Source: Streptomyces sp. DI166
GTDB lineage: Bacteria; Actinomycetota; Actinomycetes; Streptomycetales; Streptomycetaceae
Reading direction: 5' to 3'
Assembly: GCF_900091315.1 (NCBI RefSeq)
Contig: NZ_FLSP01000001.1
Location: forward strand, 62,001 to 126,000
Length of the DNA: 64,000 nucleotides
In this document: positions 45,950-53,613 of the stretch, piece after piece
Position numbering within the stretch: position 1 is the stretch's first letter
Layout: the number at the start of each line of letters is the position of its first letter
Position numbers and translations under genes: made by a program
The notes under the pieces: generated by a model
What the model was told of the DNA's origin: nothing
Seen by the model: only the letters and a program-made list of their open reading frames with translations
Databases searched by the model: none

Positions 45950-46212
45950 CCGAACTCACTCCCTGGGTGCCGACGCGCCGGCGCCGGTCATTGACAGGAT
46001 GGGGGCGCCCCGGTCTGTGGCACCCGGGCGACATGTCGGCAGAGGCTATCGGATAACGGGAACGCGGCGTTCACCGCCCGTTTCCCGGTCCGAACAACGC
46101 GGTTCGCACGCGCCTTTGCCGCGATCATCATCGGGGAAACGGGGCCCGGCCCACAAACCGCGCTACCAGAAAGGACATTCGGCGCATTTCTTACGGCTGC
46201 GGGGCCGGAGCA

Positions 46213-46218
46213 TAGGGT
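46213..46218 (+). promoter_or_regulatory. -10 box of a leaderless promoter for the epimerase gene
   Basis: TAGGGT lies 8 nt before ATG 46227, so the transcript should start at or beside the start codon. There is no ribosome-binding site, which fits leaderless translation. Confidence 0.45.
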
Positions 46219-46226
46219 GGGCGACC

Positions 46227-47195
46227 ATGACGTGGCTGATCACCGGCGGGGCCGGGTACATCGGGGCACATGTGGCGCGGGCCATGAGCGAGGCCGGGGA
46301 ACGCGTGGTGGCGCTGGACGACCTCTCGGCCGGGGTGCCCGCGCGACTGCCGGCCGAGGTGCCGCTGGTGCGGGGGTCCTCGCTCGACGCCGAGCTGCTC
46401 AAGCGGGTCCTCGCCGAGCACGCGGTGACGGGTGTGGTGCATCTCGCGGCTCGCAAGCAGGTCGCCGAGTCGGTGGCCCAGCCGACCCGGTACTACCGGG
46501 AGAACGTGGGGGGCCTGGCCACCCTCCTCGACGCGGCGGCCGGGGCCGGCGTCGAGCGGTTCGTCTTCTCCTCCTCGGCCGCGGTCTACGGCAACCCCGA
46601 GGTGGACCTCATCACCGAGGACACCCCGTGCGCCCCGGTGAACCCCTACGGCGAGACCAAGCTCACCGGCGAGTGGCTGGTACGGGCCGCGGGCCGCGCC
46701 CACGGCATGGCGACGGTGTGCCTGCGCTACTTCAACGTGGCCGGGGCCGCGGCGCCCGAGCTGGCCGACACCGGGGTGTTCAACATCGTGCCGATGGTCT
46801 TCGACCGGCTGACCCGCGACGAGGCGCCGCGGATCTTCGGCGCCGACTATCCGACCCCGGACGGCACCTGCGTACGCGACTACATCCATGTCGCCGATCT
46901 CGCCGAGGCCCATCTGGCGGCCGCCCGGCACCTGGCGTCCGGTGCGCGCGGCGATCTGACGGTCAACATCGGCCGGGGCGAGGGCGTCTCGGTGCGCGAG
47001 CTGATCGACGTCATCGGCGAGGTCACCGGGGACCGGCGGGCGCCAGTGGTGGAGGGGCGCCGCCCCGGGGACGCGCCGCGGGCCGTCGCCTCCGCCGCGC
47101 GGGCCGCGGAGGTGCTGGGCTGGACGGCCCGCCGGTCGGTTCCGGAGATGGTCGGGTCGGCTTGGCGAGGCTGGCGGCTGCACCGCGGCGGATGA
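46227..47195 (+). CDS. UDP-glucose 4-epimerase-like NAD-dependent epimerase
   Basis: This 322-aa extended SDR has the NAD motif GGAGYIG (7-13), the SSSAAVYG strand with the catalytic Ser, and Tyr141-Gly-Glu-Thr-Lys145. RYFNVAGA and RDYIHVADLAEAH are GalE-like. It likely interconverts UDP-glucose/UDP-galactose or a related sugar. It is divergent from the phospho-alcohol operon across 277 nt, so it might supply a nucleotide sugar to the GT2 enzyme there. A perfect hairpin terminator follows. Confidence 0.92.
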   Translation: MTWLITGGAGYIGAHVARAMSEAGERVVALDDLSAGVPARLPAEVPLVRGSSLDAELLKRVLAEHAVTGVVHLAARKQVAESVAQPTRYYRENVGGLATLLDAAAGAGVERFVFSSSAAVYGNPEVDLITEDTPCAPVNPYGETKLTGEWLVRAAGRAHGMATVCLRYFNVAGAAAPELADTGVFNIVPMVFDRLTRDEAPRIFGADYPTPDGTCVRDYIHVADLAEAHLAAARHLASGARGDLTVNIGRGEGVSVRELIDVIGEVTGDRRAPVVEGRRPGDAPRAVASAARAAEVLGWTARRSVPEMVGSAWRGWRLHRGG

Positions 47196-47205
47196 TCACC
47201 CCAGC

Positions 47206-47240
47206 GCTCTGACCTGCGGATCGTTTCCGCAGGTCAGAGC
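47206..47240 (+). terminator. Hairpin terminator after the epimerase gene
   Basis: A perfect 15-bp stem (47206-47220 with 47226-47240) with loop TCGTT lies 10 nt after the stop codon. Confidence 0.85.
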
Positions 47241-47331
47241 ATATGACAACGGTGTTCAGTGCCGCGTTGCCGGATACCCCCCACCCGTAGTTCACTGTGA
47301 TCCCGGAAGCGATGACAGGAGGCGGCTTTCC

Positions 47332-48270
47332 ATGGGGGCTGGGCACGATCACTCGCACGCCCACGGCGGGCACGGCGGCGGTACGGCGACCACGGCGTAC
47401 CGCGGACGGCTGCGCGTCGCGCTGGCGATCACGCTCACCGTCATGGTCGTGGAGATCGTCGGCGGTGTGGTCGCCGACTCCCTCGCCCTCGTCGCGGACG
47501 CCGCGCACATGGCGACCGACGCGGTGGGGCTCGCCATGGCGCTGCTCGCGATCCACTTCGCCAACCGTCCGGCGACCGGCAACCGCACCTTCGGCTACGC
47601 CCGCGCCGAGATCCTCGCGGCGCTCGCCAACTGTCTGCTGCTGCTCGGCGTCGGCGGGTACGTGCTGTACGAGGCGATCCAGCGGTTCATCACCCCGGCC
47701 GAGACCGAGGGCGGCCTGATGATCGTGTTCGGCGCGATCGGCCTGGTCGCGAACATGATCTCCCTCACCCTGCTGATGCGCGGCCAGAAGGAGAGCCTGA
47801 ACGTGCGCGGCGCCTTCCTAGAGGTGGCCGCGGACGCGCTGGGCTCGGTGGCGGTGCTGCTCTCCGCTGTGGTGATCATGACGACGGGCTGGCAGGCGGC
47901 CGACCCCGTCGCCTCGCTGCTGATCGGTCTGTTGATCGTGCCGCGCACCCTCAAGCTGCTCCGCGAGACCCTGGACGTCCTGCTGGAAGCGGCGCCCAGG
48001 GACGTCGACATGGCCGAAGTGCGGGCCCACATACTCGCCCTCGACGGTGTCGAGGACGTGCACGACCTGCACGCCTGGACCATCACCTCCGGGATGCCGG
48101 TGCTCTCCGCGCACGTGGTCGTCAGCTCCGAGGCGCTCAACGCGATCGGCCACGAGAAGATGCTGCACGAGCTCCAGGGCTGTCTGGGCGACCACTTCGA
48201 CGTGGAGCACTGCACCTTCCAGCTGGAGCCCGGCGGGCACGCCGAGCACGAGGCGCGGCTCTGCCACTGA
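47332..48270 (+). CDS. Cation diffusion facilitator (Zn/Co/Cd efflux)
   Basis: This 312-aa CDF transporter has a His-rich N-terminus (HDHSHAHGGHGG), six predicted helices (about residues 28-210) with metal-site residues in DAAHMATD and AADALGS, and a C-terminal cytoplasmic domain with DLHAWTITSG. It exports Zn2+ or a related divalent metal by proton antiport. It is separated from the epimerase gene by a terminator and is followed by its own, so it is a single-gene unit. No metal-regulator gene is adjacent. Confidence 0.95.
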   Translation: MGAGHDHSHAHGGHGGGTATTAYRGRLRVALAITLTVMVVEIVGGVVADSLALVADAAHMATDAVGLAMALLAIHFANRPATGNRTFGYARAEILAALANCLLLLGVGGYVLYEAIQRFITPAETEGGLMIVFGAIGLVANMISLTLLMRGQKESLNVRGAFLEVAADALGSVAVLLSAVVIMTTGWQAADPVASLLIGLLIVPRTLKLLRETLDVLLEAAPRDVDMAEVRAHILALDGVEDVHDLHAWTITSGMPVLSAHVVVSSEALNAIGHEKMLHELQGCLGDHFDVEHCTFQLEPGGHAEHEARLCH

Positions 48271-48276
48271 ACCCGT

Positions 48277-48300
48277 CCGGACCGGAGTGCAGCGGTCCGG
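48277..48300 (+). terminator. Hairpin terminator after the CDF gene
   Basis: An 8-bp stem CCGGACCG/CGGTCCGG with an 8-nt loop begins 6 nt after the stop codon. Confidence 0.65.
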
Positions 48301-48435
48301 CGCGCGGCGGCGTCTTCACCCCCACAGCCGGGCGTCGCCAGGGTTCCGCCGTCGCCGCGCCGGGCACGATCACATGCCGGGAGTGCCGGATTCGTGCGGC
48401 ACACTTGGGGCGCACAACCGATGCGAAGGATGGGT

Positions 48436-49029
48436 ATGCCGATCACACCTGCCGCAGCGACGCACACGCCGTCGAACGGCACCGCGGACGAGATTTTGCT
48501 CGAACTGGTCGACGAGAACGGTGTGACGATCGGCACCGCTGAGAAGCTCGCCGCCCACCAGCCGCCGGGGCAGCTGCACCGCGCCTTCTCCGTCTTCCTC
48601 TTCGACGAGCGGGGCCGGCTGCTCCTCCAGCAGCGGGCGCTGGGCAAGTACCACTCCCCCGGTGTGTGGTCCAACACCTGCTGCGGGCACCCCTACCCGG
48701 GCGAGGCGCCCTTCGCGGCGGCGGCCCGGCGCACCTTCGAGGAGCTGGGGGTCTCGCCGTCGCTGATGGCCGAGGCGGGCACGGTCCGCTACAACCACCC
48801 GGACCCGGCATCGGGCCTGGTGGAACAGGAGTTCAACCACCTCTTCGTGGGCCTGGTGCAGGCGCCGCCGCGGCCGGACCCGGAGGAGGTCGGGGCCACC
48901 GCGTTCGTCACGCCCGGGGAGCTGGCGGAGCGGCACGCGAAGGACACCTTCTCGGCCTGGTTCATGACGGTGCTGGACGCGGCCCGTCCCGCGGTACGCG
49001 AACTGACGGGCCCGTCGGCCGGCTGGTGA
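48436..49029 (+). CDS. idi: Isopentenyl-diphosphate delta-isomerase (type I)
   Basis: This 197-aa Nudix-fold enzyme interconverts IPP and DMAPP. The active-site Cys lies in SNTCCGHPYPGE (Cys82/83), with metal-binding His and Glu residues in QLHRAFSVFLF and LVEQEFNH. I chose ATG 48436 because AAGGA lies 6 nt upstream and the protein then has the expected 197 residues; the longest frame starts at 48394. It is probably part of the isoprenoid supply that serves the hopanoid operon 10 kb away. Confidence 0.96.
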   Translation: MPITPAAATHTPSNGTADEILLELVDENGVTIGTAEKLAAHQPPGQLHRAFSVFLFDERGRLLLQQRALGKYHSPGVWSNTCCGHPYPGEAPFAAAARRTFEELGVSPSLMAEAGTVRYNHPDPASGLVEQEFNHLFVGLVQAPPRPDPEEVGATAFVTPGELAERHAKDTFSAWFMTVLDAARPAVRELTGPSAGW

Positions 49030-49070
49030 GCGGTACCGCGGAACCTGCGCGGACCTGAGACCGAAGCGTC

Positions 49071-49547
49071 CTACGGCACGTGCGCGGGCCTGAGCGGCAG
49101 GGCGGCCCAGATCACCTTGCCGCCGCTCGCGGTGTGCTCGACGTCGCAGACGCCGCCCCACTCCCGGGCCACCTCGCGCACCAGCAGCAGCCCCCGCCCG
49201 CCCGTCTGGCCGTGGTCGGCCTCCAGGGCGGTGGGGCGGTAGGGGTGGTTGTCCTCCACGGACACCCGCACCCATTCGGCGCCGACGGCGACCTCCACGG
49301 CGAGCATCGGGGAGAGCAGGGCCGCGTGCCGGACGGCGTTCGTGACCAGCTCCGAGACGATCAGCAGCAGACCGTGCACCTGGTCGTCCGTCAGCGGCAC
49401 CCCCTGGCGGTACAGCAGGTCCCGTACGGCGTGCCGCGCCTGCGGGACGGACGCGTCGACGGCCGAGGCGGTGAACCGCCACACCCCCTCGTAGGGAAGT
49501 GGGCCATCCGCTGGGCGTGGGGCGGGCCCGCGCCCGTGGTTCTCCAT
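49071..49547 (-). CDS. ATP-binding protein (HATPase_c, anti-sigma factor-like)
   Basis: This 158-aa protein has a GHKL ATPase fold with the N-box IVSELVTNAVRHA, a VSVEDNHPYRP D-box region and the G-box GGRGLLLV. This is the SpoIIAB/RsbW-like Streptomyces group that phosphorylates anti-anti-sigma factors or binds sigma factors. No partner gene is adjacent. ATG 49547 is taken; a longer GTG-start frame (49613) would add 22 residues without a good ribosome site. Confidence 0.85.
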   Translation of the reverse strand: MENHGRGPAPRPADGPLPYEGVWRFTASAVDASVPQARHAVRDLLYRQGVPLTDDQVHGLLLIVSELVTNAVRHAALLSPMLAVEVAVGAEWVRVSVEDNHPYRPTALEADHGQTGGRGLLLVREVAREWGGVCDVEHTASGGKVIWAALPLRPAHVP

Positions 49548-49791
49548 CGTCCGGTCGCCACCCTTGCGCTCGATTGTCACCACGAGTCGAGTGTTGGTAC
49601 TGAGCCGCTCCACTCCAGGGAACTGAACACAAGTCAGCTACTTTCGAGCGTTTCGCGATCGATGCCGTATGGCCTGGTCGGGACTGGGACCGATCCTGTC
49701 CGACCCGTGCCACCTTTACGAACTATTCGGGTTGTACGGGTTTGCGCGTGACGAAGGCCGCACCCAGGCCTGGACCCCGCACGGGGGCGGA

Positions 49792-49797
49792 TAACAT
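49792..49797 (+). promoter_or_regulatory. -10 box of a leaderless promoter for the enoyl-CoA hydratase gene
   Basis: TAACAT lies 7 nt before ATG 49805, with a CTGGAC (-35-like) 16 nt further upstream at 49770-49775. No ribosome-binding site precedes the ATG. Confidence 0.4.
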
Positions 49798-49804
49798 CCC
49801 GCGC

Positions 49805-50560
49805 ATGGAGCCGCAGCTGTTGCACGGTGTCACCGACTCGGTGGCCACCGTCGTCATCCACCATCCCGTGAAGCGCAACGCGATGACGTCGGCGATGTGG
49901 GCGGAGCTGCCACCGCTGCTGAAGGAGCTGGCGGCCGATCCGGAGGTGCGGGCGCTGGTGCTGACCGGGGCGGGCGGGACGTTCTGCGCGGGCGCGGACA
50001 TCAGTACGCTCCAGGACGCGCCCGAGGAGGCGCAGCGCCTCGCGGTACGGGCCGAGGAAGCCCTCGCCGCCTTCCCCAAGCCGACGCTGGCCGCCGTGCG
50101 CGGGCACTGCGTGGGCGGCGGTACGCAGTTGGCGGCGGCCTGCGATCTGCGGTTCGCGGAGGAGGGGGCGCAGTTCGGGGTGACGCCGGCGAACCTGGGC
50201 ATCGTCTACCCGGCGTCCTCCACCCGGCGGCTGGTGGCGCTGACGAGTCCGTCGGCGGCGAAGTACCTGCTGTTCTCGGGCGAGTTGATCGACTCCGAGC
50301 GGGCGCTGCGCACGGGACTGGTCGACGAGGTGCTGCCCGCGGGCGAACTGGACAAGCGGGTCGCGGAGTTCACCCGGATCCTGGTGAGCCGGTCCCAGCT
50401 GACGCAGGCCGCCGCGAAGGAGTTCGCCGACGGCCGCGAGGACCGGGAGGACCACTGGCGCGTGCAGGCCCGCTCCGGGGGCGACCTGGCGGAGGGCGTC
50501 GCCGCCTTCCTCCAGCGCAGGCCGCCCCGGTTCACCTGGACCGTGCCTACCTCAGGATGA
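49805..50560 (+). CDS. Enoyl-CoA hydratase/isomerase family protein
   Basis: This 251-aa crotonase-fold enzyme has the first oxyanion strand TFCAGADIS (near residue 60) and the second CVGGGTQLAAACDLRFA. One usual catalytic glutamate appears to be replaced in the NLGIVYPASSTRRL region, so hydratase versus another crotonase activity cannot be decided. It probably acts in beta-oxidation-like metabolism of an acyl-CoA. Its end overlaps the end of the convergent pfpI gene by 14 nt. Confidence 0.88.
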   Translation: MEPQLLHGVTDSVATVVIHHPVKRNAMTSAMWAELPPLLKELAADPEVRALVLTGAGGTFCAGADISTLQDAPEEAQRLAVRAEEALAAFPKPTLAAVRGHCVGGGTQLAAACDLRFAEEGAQFGVTPANLGIVYPASSTRRLVALTSPSAAKYLLFSGELIDSERALRTGLVDEVLPAGELDKRVAEFTRILVSRSQLTQAAAKEFADGREDREDHWRVQARSGGDLAEGVAAFLQRRPPRFTWTVPTSG

Positions 50561-51182
50561 ACCGGCTGTTGCTCCGGAACTCCTCCACCAGGTGCGCGGG
50601 GGCCTTCTCGGGCGAACCGGCGTCGTAGGGCGGGTGCGGGTCGTACTCGGTCAGCAGTTGTACGGCCTGGGCGTGCTCGTCGCCCGCGATGCGCCCGAGC
50701 AGGGTCAGCCCCATGTCGATACCGGAGGAGACCCCGGCGGCGGTGACGTACTTGCCGTCGATGACGACCCGCTCCCCCGTGGCCTCCACCTCGAACGTCT
50801 TCAGGTACTCCAGCGCCAGCCAGTGCGAGGTGGCCCGCCGCCCCTTGAGCAGCCCGGCGGCGGCCAGCAGCAGCGAGCCGGTGCACACGGAGGTGGTCCA
50901 GGTGCTGGTGGCGTCGGCCGCGCGCAGCCAGTCCAGGAGTGCGGTGTTCTCCATCTGCGGGGTCTGTCCCGGGCCGCCCGGCACGACGACGATGTCCGGG
51001 CTCGTCACGTCGGCGAGGGTGCGGTCGGCGGTGAGCGCGAGGTTGCCGGTGTCCGTGCGGACGGGACCGGCCTGCTCGGCCACGAAGACGGTTTCCGAGT
51101 CGGGAAGTCGGCCGAGGGTTTCGTAGGGGCCCACGGCGTCCAGGGCGGTGAAGCGGTCGAAGAGGAGGATGGCGATCTGCAT
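50547..51182 (-). CDS. DJ-1/PfpI family protein
   Basis: This 211-aa protein has the DJ-1/PfpI fold with the nucleophile elbow VCTGSLLLAAAGLL (Cys100) and the N-terminal ILLFDRFTALDAVGPYE. Such proteins are glyoxalases, isonitrile hydratases or similar; the VCTGSLLLA pattern is close to isonitrile hydratase-like members. It lies 29 nt downstream of the GlxA-type regulator, which has the same kind of domain. Confidence 0.9.
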   Translation of the reverse strand: MQIAILLFDRFTALDAVGPYETLGRLPDSETVFVAEQAGPVRTDTGNLALTADRTLADVTSPDIVVVPGGPGQTPQMENTALLDWLRAADATSTWTTSVCTGSLLLAAAGLLKGRRATSHWLALEYLKTFEVEATGERVVIDGKYVTAAGVSSGIDMGLTLLGRIAGDEHAQAVQLLTEYDPHPPYDAGSPEKAPAHLVEEFRSNSRFILR

Positions 51183-51211
51183 GTCGGCCTTTCCGGGGTG
51201 GTGGCTGGTGC

Positions 51212-52173
51212 TCAGGACGTGTGCGCCGGGCGGAAGCGGCGGCGGTACTCCGTGGGGGCCGTGCCCAAGGCCTTGAGGAAGGCCCGGCGCATGGCTTCGG
51301 GCGTGCCGTAGCCGCTGGCCCGGGCGACTTCCTCGACGCCCGAGGTGGTGTCCTCCAGCAGGCGGCGGGCGTGTTCCAGACGGACCCGGTCCACGTAGCG
51401 GCCGGGGGTCGTGCCCGTTTCGGCGCGGAAGGCACGGGCGAAGTGGCGCGGGGAGAGGCCCGCGCGGGCGGCCAGGGTCTCGACACCCAGGTCGGCGGCC
51501 GGGTGCTCGGTGATCCACTGCTGGATGTCCCGAAGGGGTTCGCGGCGGGCCGTCTGGGCGGCCAACTGGGCGCTGAACTGGGCCTGGTTGCCGGGGCGGC
51601 GCAGGAAGACCACCAGGTGGCGGGCGACGGTCAGGGCGGTTTCCCGGCCCAGGTCCTCCTCGACCAGGGCCAGCGCCAGGTCGATGCCCGCGGTGACGCC
51701 CGCCGAGGTGGCGACGGGGCCGTCCCGGACGTAGATGGGATCGGGATCGACGCACACGGACGGGTGGTCGCGGGCGAGCTTGTCGCAGTACGCCCAATGG
51801 GTGGTCACGCGGCGGCCGTCCAGGAGGCCGGCCTCCGCGAGCAGGATCGCGCCGGTGCAGACCGAGACCAGGCGCGGGGTGTGCGGGCCGTGGCGGCGCA
51901 GCCAGTCCGTCAGGGCGGGGGCCGGGCTCCGGGTGCCCCTGGCCGCCGGGGGACCAGGAGGGTGTGCGGTGCGGGCGCGGCGGCGAGGGAGGTGTCCGGG
52001 GCCAGGGTCAGGCCGCTGGAGGTGCGGACCGGGGCGCCGTCCAGGGAGGCGGTGCGGATGCCGTAGCTGCCCGGGGCCTGGAGCTCCGCGCCCGCGAAGA
52101 CCTCCAGCGGGCCGGTGACGTCGAGGCTCTGGACGCCGTCGAAGAGGATCAGGAGAACCGTTCGCTGCGCCAT
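51212..52173 (-). pseudogene. GlxA-type AraC regulator, split by a frameshift
   Basis: The N-terminal DJ-1-like half starts at ATG 52173 (MAQRTVLLILFDGVQSLD) and runs to about 51955 (HTLLVP). The rest of that domain, with SVCTGAILLAEAGLL, and the C-terminal AraC helix-turn-helix (LGVETLAARAGLSPRHFARAF) continue in another frame to 51212. The break lies near a five-base run at 51948-51952. Removing two C residues on the coding strand would restore the family motif VPGGRGTR; adding one base would also restore the frame. As sequenced the gene is broken. The intact family represses or activates nearby DJ-1 or catabolic genes. Confidence 0.85.
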
Positions 52174-52272
52174 GCACACGATTCTTGGCGGGCGGGGCGA
52201 TGGCCGCAATGACGAGTTTCCCACCTTTCCTGCCATCCGGGCGGCCCTGTTCCTGTCATCTGGGCGGCCCTC

Positions 52273-52303
52273 TGGACAGGAGATACCAACCGGTCGGTAA
52301 CCT
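52273..52303 (+). promoter_or_regulatory. Promoter with TetR-type operator for the SCO6745-family gene
   Basis: A near-perfect 16-bp palindrome TACCAACCGGTCGGTA (52284-52299; one mismatched pair) matches the common TetR-family site TACCnACCGGTnGGTA. It lies between a -35-like TGGACA (52273-52278) and a -10 TAACCT (52298-52303), which is 7 nt before ATG 52311. The arrangement implies repression of a leaderless transcript. Confidence 0.65.
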
Positions 52304-52310
52304 GCCGGGC

Positions 52311-53180
52311 ATGACTACAGCCGCCCTGGACCCGCGCGCGGGCCGCCGCTGCGCCAGTGCCCTCAACACGCTGCACGCCCTGCACTACTTCGCGCCCGAA
52401 CTGGGCCGGGAGGCGCAGGCCCTCGGGATCACCCACCCCAAGGCCGTGAACTTCGCGATGCGGGCCGCCGCCCTGGGCGCCGCGGGGCCCGGGACCGTGG
52501 CCGCGACCTTCTACAACTACAAGTACGAGGCCGTGGCCCGGCACGTCCCCGCCGTGTGGCGGACGGCCGCCCCGGAGCAGGTGCTGGCGGCACGCGCGCG
52601 TGCCGTGGACGCCATGCTGCGGCGGCTGCTCGGGGACGAGGCCGTCGCCTCGGCGGAGATGGCGGAGGCCGCGCGGCTGGCCCTGCGCGCCGCCGAGGCG
52701 TGCACGCGCCACGCCCGCCCGCTGTACGCGGCCCACGCCGACCTCGCCGTCCCCGAGGAGCCGCACCTGGCGTACTTCCACGCGGCCACGCTGCTGCGCG
52801 AGTACCGGGGCGACGGGCATCTGATCGCGCTGGTCTCCGCCGAACTGGACGGCCTGGAGGCCCTGGTGACGCACACCGCGACCGGCCGCGGCTTCACCCC
52901 GCGCTGGCAGCTGGCCACCCGCGGCTGGAGCCAGGAGGACTGGGAGGCGGCCCACGCCCGGCTGCGCGAGCGCGGACTGCTGGACGGCTCCGGCGGCCTC
53001 ACCGACCGGGGCGCCGCCCTGCGCGAGGAGATCGAACAGCACACGGACCGCCTGGACCGCGCCCCCTACGAGCACCTGGGTCCCGAGGGCGTGGCCCGGC
53101 TGACCGAACTGACCTCCGGGTTCGTGCGCACGGCACTGGCGGCGGGCGCCTTTCCGGCGGACCTGATCGGGAAGGGCTGA
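52311..53180 (+). CDS. SCO6745-family protein
   Basis: This 289-aa mostly helical protein matches what I know as the SCO6745 family, with LNTLHALHYFAPELGREAQALG near the start and a C-terminal winged-helix-like region (RGWSQEDWEAAHARLRERGLLD...LTDRGAALREEIEQHTD). The C-terminal part looks like a DNA-binding or protein-interaction wing, but function is unknown. It stands alone behind a TetR-type operator; no TetR gene is adjacent. Confidence 0.88.
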   Translation: MTTAALDPRAGRRCASALNTLHALHYFAPELGREAQALGITHPKAVNFAMRAAALGAAGPGTVAATFYNYKYEAVARHVPAVWRTAAPEQVLAARARAVDAMLRRLLGDEAVASAEMAEAARLALRAAEACTRHARPLYAAHADLAVPEEPHLAYFHAATLLREYRGDGHLIALVSAELDGLEALVTHTATGRGFTPRWQLATRGWSQEDWEAAHARLRERGLLDGSGGLTDRGAALREEIEQHTDRLDRAPYEHLGPEGVARLTELTSGFVRTALAAGAFPADLIGKG

Positions 53181-53393
53181 CCGGCAAGGGCCGACCGGCG
53201 CCGCACCGGGACCGGCAGCGGTCCGCGCGGCCGCGGCCGCATCGGTACGGACCGCCCCCGCCGGCCGCCGCGACCAAATGCGGCGGGCCTTCTCCCGGGC
53301 TGATCGATACGTCCCTGATCGACCGTCGTGCATGCCCCGGCGCAGGTGAGGTACCCGGCACCCACCGGCCGGCCCGGTCGGGAAGGAAAGGGG

Positions 53394-53531
53394 ATGCTCG
53401 TGTTCCGTGCTATCGCTGATGTTCTGCGCCAGATCGGTGGCGCCATCGCCACTGTCGTGACGCTGCCGTTCCGGGCGCTCGCCCGACTGTTCGGCGGCGC
53501 CTCGGGCAGTGCCAAGGGGCACCGGGCCTGA
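53394..53531 (+). CDS. LPFR-motif small protein
   Basis: This 45-aa amphipathic protein contains the VTLPFRALARLFGG segment that names this family of very short actinobacterial proteins. The sequence FRAIADVLRQIGGAIATVVTLP may form a membrane-associating helix. ATG 53394 follows GGAAGGAAAGGGG. It lies between the SCO6745-family gene and tex and is probably its own transcript. Function unknown. Confidence 0.75.
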   Translation: MLVFRAIADVLRQIGGAIATVVTLPFRALARLFGGASGSAKGHRA

Positions 53532-53613
53532 CGCCGTGGCGCCCTGATCCCCGGTTGTCGGTGTCACCTGCCACAATTGCCGCGCAACCTCAGTGAGAAG
53601 GCGGTACGGGATC

